Notes under the pieces: generated by a model
The model's database searches: none
What the model was told of the DNA's origin: nothing
Seen by the model: only the letters and a program-made list of their open reading frames with translations
Source: Onchidella celtica
Lineage: Eukaryota; Mollusca; Gastropoda; Systellommatophora; Onchidiidae
DNA length: 64,000 nucleotides
Assembly (NCBI GenBank): GCA_963931925.1
Contig: OZ007581.1
Coordinates: 17,230,450-17,294,449, forward strand
Direction of reading: 5' to 3'
Position numbers and translations under genes: made by a program
In this document: piece by piece, positions 1 to 11,175 of the stretch
How the letters are laid out: every line of letters begins with the position of its first letter
Position numbering within the stretch: the first letter of the stretch is position 1

Positions 1-21
1 CCACTCGTAGTTCATCCAACA
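1..21 (+). repeat. 3' end of a solo-LTR-family LTR, cut by window edge
   Basis: These bases match the terminus of the LTR copies at 43530-46072, 54865-57388 and 58802-61341, ending in CCAACA. The next four bases, CATA (22-25), are the expected target duplication because the intact exon in genes 2 and 3 reads CGACATAGG here. Whether a solo LTR or a longer element lies upstream cannot be seen. Confidence 0.8.
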
Positions 22-333
22 CATAGGATGGACACACTGGAGACCGAGGCTCACTCACTCGCTCACTCACTCCATCATATCATGTCAGTTACACGAGAGA
101 AAGTGGACAAGATGGAAGAACAAGTGGATAAGACGGAGGAGAAAGTGGATAAGATGGAGGAGAAAGTGGATAAGATGGAAGAAGAAAATGCAAAAAGAAT
201 ACAAAAATTGGAAGAGCGACAGAAGAGGATGGATGAGGAGAAAACAGCTAAAACTCAGGAAATGGAGAAACGGCTGAGCCAGTTGGAAGGGAGGGTGAGG
301 ATGGAGAAACAGACACAGAGCCATGAGAAAACA
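22..333 (+). CDS. Gene 1 exon 5, coiled coil (LTR-truncated)
   Basis: Charged heptad repeats (EKVDKME type) are followed by RIQKLEERQ and SQLEGRVRMEK helices, ending in HEKT before a GTAAGT donor at 334. The first 22 or so bases of the exon seen in genes 2 and 3 are on the far side of the LTR. Phase at the donor is 0, as in the paralogues. Confidence 0.8.
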
Positions 334-1844
334 GTAAGTCAGCAATTTTTTACTTTATTCTTTTTCATGCATGAAATGTTCAAGTGCACACTTGGGCACA
401 TGTCAGCTTTCTTACTGCTGGTCTCATGCACAAATTGGCCAACTTGGAAATTCCATATATTTTTATTGAGTTTCTTTGACATTGGACAGAAGAGTTGGCC
501 TTATTCCACACAATGTGTACCAATGTCTTATAGCAGAACACAATACAGAAAAAGATATAGTGATGAAAGTGTCTATCTTCACTTTTACATACTTTTCCAC
601 CTCCTGTAAAGTTGAGTGGTTTTTGTCCATTTACATCTCTATAAAGAGTTTTCAGTTCTGACCTATCCAATGTTTGTGTGAAGTGTTGAAAATACAAAGA
701 TAAGTAGTGCTGACATTCATGGGTGTCCTATGTGATGTGTGCTCAGCTGGTGCTGGCATTTGTGGTGAGTTTGACCACAAGAGATACACCAATATCTACA
801 CAACCATTCCCTGATGATAGTTGAGCTGTCAGTTTTGTGTGATGATCACTGTTCTTGTAGTTGTCTACATGAGTGGTGATGACACAGACTGTGTATAGTG
901 TCTTAGATTCTAACTCACCTGTAACTTTTGTGTCGCTTATCCACAGGTGTCTGACCTTGGCATGCAGATGGGTGGGGCGGTAGGAGGAGGTGAGTGTTGA
1001 TTGTTGATAGTTAACATTGTTTTATTGTTAGAGATAGAGAGAAGACAGAGATCTTAAGTAGAAAAACACAAGAGATATGAAATAATAAGAGAAAGTTATA
1101 CAGATGATACATGAAACGGAGAGGTATAGAGGGCGGAGATATTAGAGTATTAAGAGAGATAACTAAGAGATATAAGATATATATAATGGGAGTCCAATCG
1201 ATGTGGAGAAAACAAGGGATAATAGAGAGGTGAATTAGAAAGAGAAAGAGAGAATAAAAAGAGTAGTAAGCAAAAGCAAAGGGAAGGATTACTAAGATGG
1301 GGATGGAGAGAGAGAAGAAGAAAGAGAGAGAGAGAGTCAGCACCAAGGTCACCATAACTCAGACTAAGAACTGTGCATGTGTTGTGTATTTGCAGATAGA
1401 CAACAGACTGAATCCAAACAACAGATAGGATTCAAGGTTCGGTTACCAATTGGACAGAAAGTCTCCATCATCAAAGGCATAACTCTCGCTTGTTTGACAG
1501 GTCACCACTATGATGCCTATACTGGTGTCTTTACAGTGCCTGTCAGTGGCAAATATAAGGTGACCTTGACACACAGACAGGAGAGGGGAGGCAGGAAAAG
1601 TGGTGTCATATATTTATGTGTGAGACATGAGGGTGGAAATGTTGGTATAAAAGAAGAGGAGGAAAGTTTGGTGTGTGAGACATACACGTATGGCTATAGT
1701 GAGATGACTAAAGGACAGGATAGCAGTGAGAAAGTTGAACAACTGGGCGTGGGAGACAGGTTGTGGGTGGTGGTGGAGAATCTTTGGCGTAGTGAGAAAC
1801 TGGTGTCACCCACATATTTCTCTTGTGAGTGGTTGAATGATTAG
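22..1844 (+). CDS. C1q-domain gene 1 (partial, last three exons)
   Basis: This is the 3' part of a C1q-domain gene; by family knowledge such proteins bind microbial or self ligands and form trimers through the C1q head. Visible exons are 22-333 (coiled coil), 947-989 (Gly-rich hinge) and 1396-1844 (C1q domain, TAG stop). Their GT/AG borders and phases match genes 2 and 3. The coiled coil has about four EKVDKME heptads. The C1q domain shows GHHYDAYTGVFTVP, then GDRLWV, and a terminal beta strand FSCEW. Compared with its paralogues it lacks six residues before GHHYD and one Ala in the hinge. The coiled-coil exon begins at an LTR boundary, so the normal exon start is separated from the rest by the insertion. 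An ATG at 28 is in frame and could start a shortened product. Upstream exons are outside the window. Domain identity is well supported; whether the gene is expressed is unknown. Confidence 0.8.
947..989 (+). CDS. Gene 1 exon 6, Gly-rich hinge
   Basis: A 43-base exon between CCACAG and GTGAGT encodes VSDLGMQMGGAVGG plus one base. It is one codon shorter than the 46-base exon of genes 2 and 3, so phase is kept. Confidence 0.75.
1025..1337 (+). repeat. Purine-rich (GA) tract, last intron of gene 1
   Basis: About 300 bases of GAGA- and AGAAAG-rich sequence fill the last intron just before the C1q exon. The same tract occurs in genes 2 and 3 at the same intron position. Confidence 0.7.
1396..1844 (+). 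CDS. Gene 1 exon 7, C1q domain
   Basis: The exon starts after TTTGCAG and runs open to TAG. It encodes DRQQTESKQQIGF, the beta-strand core GHHYDAYTGVFTVPVSGKY, then VGDRLWVVV and a terminal FSCEWLND, the conserved layout of a compact C1q domain. An 18-base deletion relative to genes 2 and 3 removes EVTMNT just before GHHYD. Confidence 0.85.
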
Positions 1845-1878
1845 TCTGTCTGTCTGTGTTTGTATGTCTAGCCATGTG

Positions 1879-4427
1879 TGTCACGAGCAGAGTTATGGTC
1901 TTGGGGATCTAGTGACTGCACGAGAGGCAGTTAACTCACACTCGGACACATACACACAAGAAATCATTAAATAACAAGAATATATGCTGTCAGGCCGGCC
2001 GGGCCATATTATTACATAATATTAATATATAAAACAAAAGACAATAGAGGTATATTCAAAGCAAAAAAATTCCAATTACTAACTTAACCTAACATCTTTA
2101 TGCCACTATGTTCCCTATCAAAGGTAATGCAATTAATAGCCAAATGGTATATTATAAGAAACAAGATATTAATCTAAACTAACAGTTGAGTCGCCACCGG
2201 CCAGACGCCAGGCAAACTCTCCAGAAATAATACCAGATTCTCAAGGTACACTGAAGGCTATAACAGCCCAGTACATTCAAAGCCTACAGAAGCACAAATT
2301 GGCTTGTAGGTAATTAAACAGCTTGTACATATAATTCTCTACAGGTAATCGCTCTAATGTTCATATCAAAATCAGAGGGCTCGAGTCGTAATTATTCACA
2401 AGCTAACACTACGCTCGTTCGTCGAGTCCAAGCTGTGGTTTTCTCTGACTTCCTATGATGCTGTGGATTTTCTTCTATCCCTGACTTCTATCATATTTAA
2501 AGAATAAGCTGAGTTACCGTTGGTCACGCCTAACTGGTTGGCGCGAACATCAAAAGAGCGCAGCGTGGACTCTTAAAGGTCAGTCCACCCAAACCTTTCT
2601 TTCTACTCAGTCAGTCCGATGGCAAAGGACTTTTAGTCTTCAGACCACACAGTTCAGGTACTGGCTAACCGGAGATACTTCACGAAACGATGCTTCTCTC
2701 GTCTGTATTCAATGAATTTCAACGTTACACGATGTTTTATACTATCCAACTACCCAGCAGGGCTAGTCCGCTGGCAAAATTAGTTCAGCGATTTCATTGG
2801 CCGAAAACTCCAACCATTTTGAATGTAGGAATATAGTCTGCGTCAGAGGTCGGGGGTTCTTGGGGATATTGTAAAAGTTCCCCCCCCCCCCTGATGTCAG
2901 AATCCCATCCTAAGTGTCCCCTCCAGCTGTCAGGGCGTCACTTCCAACTCCAGTGTTATGGTGTCAGTTACAAATCAGGATGGTATTCTAATGTTGTGTT
3001 GGGGGTGTTAGTTCGACTGCATTATAATCGAGAGGTATTCAATCCGAAATCTACTTTCATACTATGCCAAATACTAAAGAACAATCTGAGTAAATTTCAG
3101 TTACACAGACCTGCAGGGTCACATTTATTACATTAAGTATACTAACAATTTTTGGCTAAATCTAATTATGTGGTAATGATAATCATCAGCAACATCAGTT
3201 TCATAATCAATAATACGTCATTACAACTCTAGCTCTAGGGTTCCTATAAAATCATTTAACTTCTATGCTCACTAATTATCTAGTTAATAATTCCTGTATA
3301 TGTCTAAGATATAGACTGCTTATTGTATGGTAATCACTATTCTAATATAGTCTCTGGAAACATAAGGTCATCTCAGATATTTAGATCCAAGTTTATAGGT
3401 CTAGGTCTTGCCCGTCGAAGTGACGTCGGCACAGTTAAATGTAATTCACGGATGGGCTGGCAACTCCCAGCCTCACCCAGACAATTCAATCACAATTTAC
3501 AGTTATGTATTCATACAAAAATACTAGATCTATTTGCAGCTCTAGATGAGGTAAACTATGCGTGCTGCATTCACGTGGGTGGATTCCTCATCTCCTATCG
3601 GATACATGTCATACTCAGTCAATCATCACGAGCTTGGTCCGATCTACTTACGATTGTTCTGGCGCTAAGGCCAGAAACAATATATAAAAGCGTGGTTCAT
3701 TTTCAGTTGGGCAATATGGATCAATGACGAGATCCTCATCTGGTCATGCTGTTACTTATAATTGGACCCATCAAGCAGGGCCTTCGCTGAAACCCTCACT
3801 GAAGGAGCTCTCTGTATGGAATGCCAATAAGAAGTCCTGCCCGCAGGGCCTGCGCTGCATCGCGATCCTTCCGCTAACCCTCATTGGTTAGCCCTTTTAC
3901 CTGTATTATAATTTATTAGCATACTACTGTTTATCACGGGGTCGAGAACTGCTCTGTCATTCCTAGCTATACATTTATTCTATCTCGCCCCACCTTCTTT
4001 CCATCTATAAGAAAAAAGTGTTTCAAAAACAAGCTGTTCACGAGAACAGCTCAAGGACAAATTACGCTGGTTATAATTAACAAGATCGTAAAAAATTAAC
4101 ACACTGACTTCATGACCTAGCACGGCATTTTTTAGACAATCTGATCCTGACAGTCTGCACTATTCTATTGCAGTTAAGTGCAAAAACTTTTCTAGTCATA
4201 ATTAACAATGTCAACTATCCCCACCTTGTCTCACCCCTACTGCCTTACTTCTAATCACGCACATTAAAACCGAAAAGCGTGAATCTAATACCAATAGTTT
4301 AACTTTGCAATTCCTTACTCACAAACAATTCGCGACGACCGTTCAAGGCCATCAGCCAATTTCTCATGGCCCTGCTAAACAAACAACTCACGCCCCGCGT
4401 GAATTTTAATTAACTAGACTCATGACA
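1879..4427. repeat. Solo LTR, about 2.5 kb
   Basis: The insertion begins TGTCACGAG and ends ATGACA, so it has TG...CA ends. It is flanked by the 5-bp target duplication ATGTG (1874-1878 and 4428-4432). The paralogous site behind gene 2 near 32723 is uninterrupted, which confirms the borders. No coding sequence is recognisable. Orientation was not settled. It is a different family from the LTRs in gene 3. Confidence 0.75.
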
Positions 4428-4520
4428 ATGTGCTTGTAGGTGTGATTGTCAATGAACATATACACCAACATATATAATATGCAGTTACACAACTCAAGAT
4501 TTCATATCTGTTATATAATT

Positions 4521-4835
4521 TCTCTCATCTTCCTTTCCTCCATGTGATCAATCTTTGTTGTTTTCTTGTCATCCTTTCTGTCTAGCACTTTCTCTGTCTC
4601 TCCCTCGCTCTATGTCAGTCTCTGTCTTTCTCTCTTGAGTCTCTTTTTTTTCTCTCTCTCTCTTTCGATTTCTCTCTTGCCTCCAATCTTTCCCCCCTCT
4701 CTTCTTCTCTCTCTCTCTGTTTCTCTCTATCTCTTTCTTTCTCTTCCTCTGTCTCTCACTCATTTATTCTCTCTCTCTCTCTCTTTGTTTCACTTTCCTT
4801 TTTCTTTCCTTCTTTGTCTCTGTCTCCTTGTGTCT
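4521..4835 (+). repeat. Pyrimidine-rich (CT) tract downstream of gene 1
   Basis: This is roughly 300 bases of CTCT, TTTCTT and TGTCTC repeats. Equivalent tracts follow genes 2 and 3. Open frames here are low-complexity artefacts. Confidence 0.75.
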
Positions 4836-5412
4836 CAGTGCTTTGATCAATACAATCTACATCATTCTGCAGATTTATATAATAAATAAAAAAAATATCT
4901 CAGTCCAATTTTGCCCTCACCAATGCTCCAAAAAGATAACAAAGTCAGCTGCAGTTGTTAGGCCAAAGAAATCTGGCAAGTCATACTACTGAACACTTTC
5001 TATGGTTTTAAAATTGCTGGTTAGTATTTGATTTTGTTTTTACTTTATCATTCTTTATTTAAGTCTTTCACTTTCTCTCTTTCCATAACATTTTTATTTG
5101 TACTTTCTAAATTCCAAATTCCATTTGCATTCATTCTTTTTTTTTTTTTTTTTAGTTTTTTTCTTAATCTTTCATTCTGGTCCTCCAAATTCAATTGTTT
5201 ATTTGTACATCTTTCTTTATCACACGTCCATATTTGTTTGTAGTTTCTCTCATCATTTTATTATTTCTTTCTCTCTACCTTTTTTTTTTCTTTCTTCCCC
5301 TTTCTCTTTGCTGTTGTATCTTTTATTCCATTCTTCTATTTTTGTTACTCTTGTCATTCTCTCTGCCTTTCATCCTTTTTTGTTTCTTTATATCAAATAT
5401 TAGATGGCAAAT

Positions 5413-5487
5413 GGGGATGGGCATTTGTTATGCAGTTCATGTGTACCTGCAACTGATACCTTCCCCAGGAGATGACATCAGAGTACT
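5413..5487 (+). repeat. Dispersed repeat A of the downstream block
   Basis: A segment of about 75 bases starting ATTTGTTATGCAGTTCATG recurs as a diverged copy at 7023-7098. Both are also present behind gene 2, near 33675 and 35290. Confidence 0.55.
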
Positions 5488-7022
5488 TTTTTCTTAGTAT
5501 CAAATATGAGATGGCAAAACACCTGAGGGGAATGGGAGAAAATGGAATCTGATTGAATGTGTCAGTTTGTGTGTTTGTCTCTTTGGGTATATTGTTCTGT
5601 ATGTGTTTTAGGATAGTATAGCTTGGGTTTTGGAGGGGGGGGGGGTGGGGTGTCATGCAAGTTTGGATAAATGTACATACTGTATGTATGTGACAGGTGA
5701 GTGTATAGTGGGGATGTCTATGTACAGGATTATGTGTGTTTGTGTGAGAGGATCATTGAGTGAGTGTGTGTAACAGGAGTGTGTTAGGACCAACACTTTG
5801 TCCTCTCATGTGTCCCTTAACCGTATGTGACACCATGTAATCAACATGGTCACCTCAAGTCATACACCTGATGGACAGTGGTCATCCAGCCATCGCTATT
5901 TCTTCCCCATTTATTTTTAGTTTTATCAGAAGTGGGATTAAGAGACTATTTATTTTGGCATCAGAAGTGTGCGTTGGGTCTGAAAATGAAATTAAGAAGT
6001 GGAATAAAAGGGGTAACAGTTTTGATATTGGAAAGTGGGGATACTCAACCTTTCTGAAAAGTAGGGAAAATGTAGGTTGTAAATCTCAATTAGAAATAGG
6101 AAGCCCAACCAGCCAGACTGTCCACTCCTACAACCCCTCCCACCTCGCAGGAACCAGCCTCCATCATTGCCATCTAATATGTCCAAGGACACATGCAGTG
6201 TGTATTAGACCATGTGACCAGGTCATCACTGAGCAATGATATCCTGGTTGGTATATAGGGCCATATCAGTGATACTGAAGCCAGAATGACGTCTCCTCAG
6301 CATAAACAGAGATTCTCCGAGGAAATTTCGTCCATCTGTTTTTGGTATCCCTTCTACCACCATCCAAACACCAGCAGCTTCTGTGGCCTTCGTCTCTTCA
6401 ACTATGTCAGTGAGACTACAACTTGAGATCTGGGGCACATGATCCACCTGTCACCCATTCAAACTGCTGTCCAGCCTGACTGAACACTATGACAGTCTGC
6501 TGTCCCACTTCCACCTTCTGCAGTTTCTGTAACAGACCCAGTCATCCTTGTCAATAGCTATGATGGCTCTATAGACATTAGCTGTTGTCGTAACAAGATC
6601 CAGTCGTCTTCATCAATAATCCCAGAGACTATACTTGTGATGGTTCTGTAGACATTACGAAACAAGGATGTCTTAAAACTGCCTTCAAAGACTTGTAAAA
6701 CTTGTATAGAGCCAAAGTACATCTCACCCAAGTTCTCTAGCAGGCCCATGGACAGACCAGACATGACCATTGAACACCTGACACAGTGTTACTTAGCCTT
6801 ATTGTGTTTAATAGTATCTGAGACCCCTTGTCCATTGGCTTTTCACATATCTAATTTCTCTATGATTTACACGCTACTTATTGTTCACAATACTGTGTTA
6901 ACTCTAGTAGTGTAACAGTTATTTTTGCTACAGGCTGGAAGCATGTTGTCACTTGATATACATAGTTGAGTTTTTCTGTTCATCTTCAGTACTTATTTCA
7001 CTCTGCCTCTTAGTGATTTTTG

Positions 7023-7098
7023 AGGGGGTGAGTATTTGTTATGCAATTCATGCCTACTTGCAACTGATGTCTTCTTCAAGTGATGACATTAGAATACC
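7023..7098 (+). repeat. Dispersed repeat B of the downstream block
   Basis: This is the diverged partner of the repeat at 5413-5487, starting ATTTGTTATGCAATTCATG and running through GATGACATTAGA. By eye they agree at roughly four of five positions. Confidence 0.55.
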
Positions 7099-9691
7099 CT
7101 AAGGTGTGAATGTACCCATATTGGTCTGTTGTAAGTTTGAACCTATGTCTGTGTTAAGTGTAAAGAAGCAACACTGTACAAATTTGTGTAACCTTTCCCA
7201 TTAAGGTGGAGGAAGTGCCTTTCCTTTGTTTTATGTCCTTTATGCAGCTTTGAGAAATGCTTTTTGTAATATAAAGAAGGAACCTGGCATTTTCTGCTGA
7301 TGATATTTCTTTGTGGTATTGTACATTTGTTGGCTATTAGTTTCTGTGATAATAAAATAATATAATGGCCCAGTAACTATTGGTTCACCCAGTATATGTA
7401 TCCACTTTCAAGTAAGGCAGTTGATTACAGTGTTAACACTGAATTTGTAAGGTCCATCTGTGCATTTTAATATACATTTATTATGTCTCTGTGTCTCTAT
7501 GGATTAAAGAGTGGTAAAAATGTGGAAAATTCAGAGCTTGAATTTAACATCTCCAACTTACTCATTATTTCACGGACAACTTTAAATGTTATAGCATGTC
7601 AGAGAACACTGTGTAATTGTAGATTTGGAGGACAGCAGCTCTCGCCATATACACTCTGTATGTGTGAGATAATTGTGGTGATGAGAAAGGTCTGGGTACT
7701 TAATTTGTACTTGTTTATCTAACATTGAATAATAGGCCTATAGTTCTTTCTTCTTTCGTGTTTTGAGGAAACAATGACCAGCTTCAATTTGAACACCTGA
7801 CTTAAATCTCTGTTGGGTAGTGAGATTTTTTTCTGTCCGTGATACTGAGACCAAACATTTTAGAACTTCAATTTCTAACTGAAAAGGGATTAAAATGTCT
7901 GAAAGAAATTATTTTCAATGCACATTATTTTTTAAATACATGTACCTGTTTTGTCAAGGTCAGCTGTCACTTTATAACTAATTATGTTTATTTCACTTTG
8001 CTGTTGATGAGTTTATTTTTCAAGGAATGGCATGCAAAATTTCACTGGATGAACTTAAAATGAGTAATTTGCATTTTCCTTATTTTATGTTTATTGTTTG
8101 ATCACAGAAATAAATAACAATGGATTTTACTGGCAAATCAGAAGAGATACTTTTCTTGACGTGATGATGATGATGTTATTTTTGTAATATTATAGTGATG
8201 ATGTAACTGTTGTTAATGATGATGGTGATGATGTGAAAGTTGAAGTTGTTGCATGTATGATGTGAGTAAAGAAATAAATGGCCACGCATTAGCATTACTG
8301 ACATGGATAAATCAGGTCAGTGAGGACAGTTTTTGCTATGTTGCTGTCTGTGCCACAAGAAATAGAAGTACATCTGACCAAGACAATCCATGTCAAGGTT
8401 TTAAGGACCAAATGTTATTTTTCAACAATCACAACATCCAAGCTCGTAAGTAAAAAACTCAAATACATTTATGCCATGAATACACTCATGTTACATTCAC
8501 ATAGGGCCACTATTTCACATATTGGAAAGATAATCAAGAAATAACCAAGCATCTGAATATAGAGAGAAATTATGACAGAAATGAAAAATATAGAAATGTT
8601 TAGTGAATTGTAGAAAAATGCAGAATAAAATCTGAACACTGATGACAAAATTTATCTCAAATTATCAGTGCAGATAAATTTGACACAATTTGTGTTCAGT
8701 TCCCTTATAATATTGTTATACGTTTATATAAGCAAATGTGCTCATTTTTCATCATATTAATTGCACATTTGGTGGTGGTGTAGAATTCTATGGGCTAAAT
8801 CACTTGGTAATCATTGACTTGGGAGACAAAAGAAAGCACTTTCATATCGACCGAGTTCATTTTTGTAAAACTTGTTTTTTATAAGAAAATACATGTCATT
8901 ACGTAATCATATTACCAATGGTGGACATAATGATATTAATGGAGTAGAAATCAAACTTTAGTTTTAATTACATGTAATTCTGTAACAGTTATGGGTAAGT
9001 TTTCAGGATTAAGAAAAACAACAACAAACAGGACAATTATGAAGTTCAACCAGAAACTGATTGGTCGAAAAACAAGTTCAGAAACAGTAGATCTGATAAT
9101 ACAAAAGCTGTGATGGTCATCTCAAATGTTGATCAGGAAGTTTTGCAGGAAGAAATGAGAAAAGACAGTACAAAAACATAAATATTATGTACTTTTACAT
9201 CTCCCTATCACCCATCAGATTGGTAATTCCATGTGTGACTAACTACACATGATCTTACTTTATATTCCTATCACTATCAGCAGGTAGCTTAGAAGGAATA
9301 CATACGTTTTATCAGGTGTGCACTATTAGCACGGGGGAGGGGGGATATTAGGAGTAAATTACATATAGTTCAGTCTTTCTCGGAATTTCCAAATCTCCCA
9401 GTAGGCCAGTGACCTACAAATCAGCAATGTCAATTGCAGACAGACCAAAATGGCAATGAAATGTATACATGTAGTTTCTCAGTCTAAAGATAACCCACTA
9501 AATTCTACCTTTTCTTGCATTAAATGGAAAAACAGAAAGGGCATTACAACGAGCATTATAAGAATAAAAGCACTTACCCATACCATGATCACAGGCCGAC
9601 GGTACTAAAACATGTTTGAAAGGGGCACTATTTCACTGTCGTTTCTTATAATAAAGATAGAGAGTTTTTGTATTTTTTGTTTTGTGTTTTC

Positions 9692-10737
9692 TGTAACAAA
9701 TTCCAAACTGGAAAATGTACTTATTATGACAGGACAACAATCACAAACGAACAAGTACAACACTTAACAGAACAACCAAACAGGCTCACACATTTATTAT
9801 ATATTAAAAATACGTTCAATTACATACAATACAATGGTCAATTCAAATACCGTACAATGGCCATTCTTCCCACAGTCACCCTATCTCCGGTTCCACAACC
9901 GTACAGTCAATGCTTTACACTCTGACTTTCCAGGCCCCTACTCGACCTAACATCAACCCCTGTATAAGTCGTGCTACCAAACTATCATGTACATATCTTC
10001 AAAATATAGCTAGCCCAATTCCCCGAACCAGACTGCCACTGCTGCCGGGAGCTGCCTGTCGGCCTTACGCCCTTGTCTGCATGGCTCCACAGCCTGTCCC
10101 CGGCCTGTGTCCGTCCACCGCGGGTGGCCTCACTGCCCGACCCCGGCACCTATAAGAATAACATCACATCTCTATAACATCATACACTTACTATCCACTT
10201 CACCACTCATTACGAACCATCAAGCGTACACACAACAGTCCACATTTCACTCACCACACAGCTGCGCCTCTCTTCTGTAACACACCTCCACCGTATTACA
10301 CAGTACTCAGACTAGGCTAGGAATCCACACTCCTAACGTACAGATCTCGCTCTATGTTCACATCTATTAATACAGTAGCACATGACTTGCACACTCCTCG
10401 CATATAACTTATTTACATCATGGTCATCAGAAGAATATAGTACATCAATTATCAATCCTTATAGCTCAACCTACCAGTCATCACTGGAAAACAACACTAC
10501 ACCAGTCTTCCGACTGCTCTCCTTATGTTCGCCCTCTGGGGCTCTCTCTTGCATCCGTTCCCTTAGGACTCTCTGTGTGCAGTGACTTGTAAGTACACCG
10601 ATCTCCCCTCGTCCAATCCCCAACTCACTCACAGTTCCCGTGATTTTGTTTCCCCACGGTTTGCTGCATTCCCCGTGAGCTAATCTTCCACTACCCATTC
10701 TTCCATTATCTCTGAATCTCGCTCACCTCACGTGACA
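9692..10737 (-). repeat. 3' LTR of the gypsy element
   Basis: It is 1,046 bases with TG...CA ends, nearly identical to 16068-17612 apart from the SINE nested in the latter. It lies next to the polypurine tract. Confidence 0.9.
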
Positions 10738-10754
10738 TCATCCCCCACCCCAAA
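10738..10754 (-). other. Polypurine tract of the gypsy element
   Basis: On the minus strand this reads as a G/A run directly before the 3' LTR, the usual plus-strand primer site of LTR elements. Confidence 0.65.
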
Positions 10755-11175
10755 AAAATTAATGCAATTAATTTCAAAATCGCATCAAGATAAATGATGC
10801 GACATTTACGCAAAAAATGACCTACTCATGCCTATAGCACATATGGTACCGAAATCAGGGGAAAACATGGCGATTCATTTGCCCTGCACTATGCATATAT
10901 ATATATCACATCATCAATACCTAACTAAAACATAATATCTGATACAGAATCAAAATCAGTCAACCTATCAACCATTCTTCATATAATACATGTATTTATA
11001 ATGTCAATATTTTAACATCGACGAATCGTTCCCACAGATCACTGTCAGTGTTCATATGTCTCCCAATTTCCAATGACATCACGTTTTCAATCGTGCAACA
11101 TCTGCGACTCTTCGTTGTTCCGTCTCTGCGTCGAACGTTCCTCTCCTCCGATGGGCAAGCGCCTGAAACTTCCAC

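Larger units (their letters stand above)
4836..9686. other. Intergenic block paralogous to 33160-37290
   Basis: Almost all of this stretch aligns by eye with the block behind gene 2, including AT-rich and GAT-repeat segments. No open frame is conserved between the two copies: a minus-strand frame at 6226-6447 meets a stop in the other copy. I see no gene here; regulatory sequence or a decayed exon cannot be excluded. Confidence 0.6.

Noticed and set aside
28-609. A continuous 193-residue coiled-coil protein
   Set aside because: The frame runs past the conserved GTAAGT donor at 334 into intron sequence; only the part to 333 is exon.
4566-4889. Ser/Leu-rich open frames in the CT tracts (also near 32852 and 62759)
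   Set aside because: They are low-complexity translations of pyrimidine repeats, not conserved as proteins between copies.
6226-6447. Minus-strand gene in the downstream block
   Set aside because: The paralogous copy near 34500-34690 has a stop in this frame and no splice pattern was evident.
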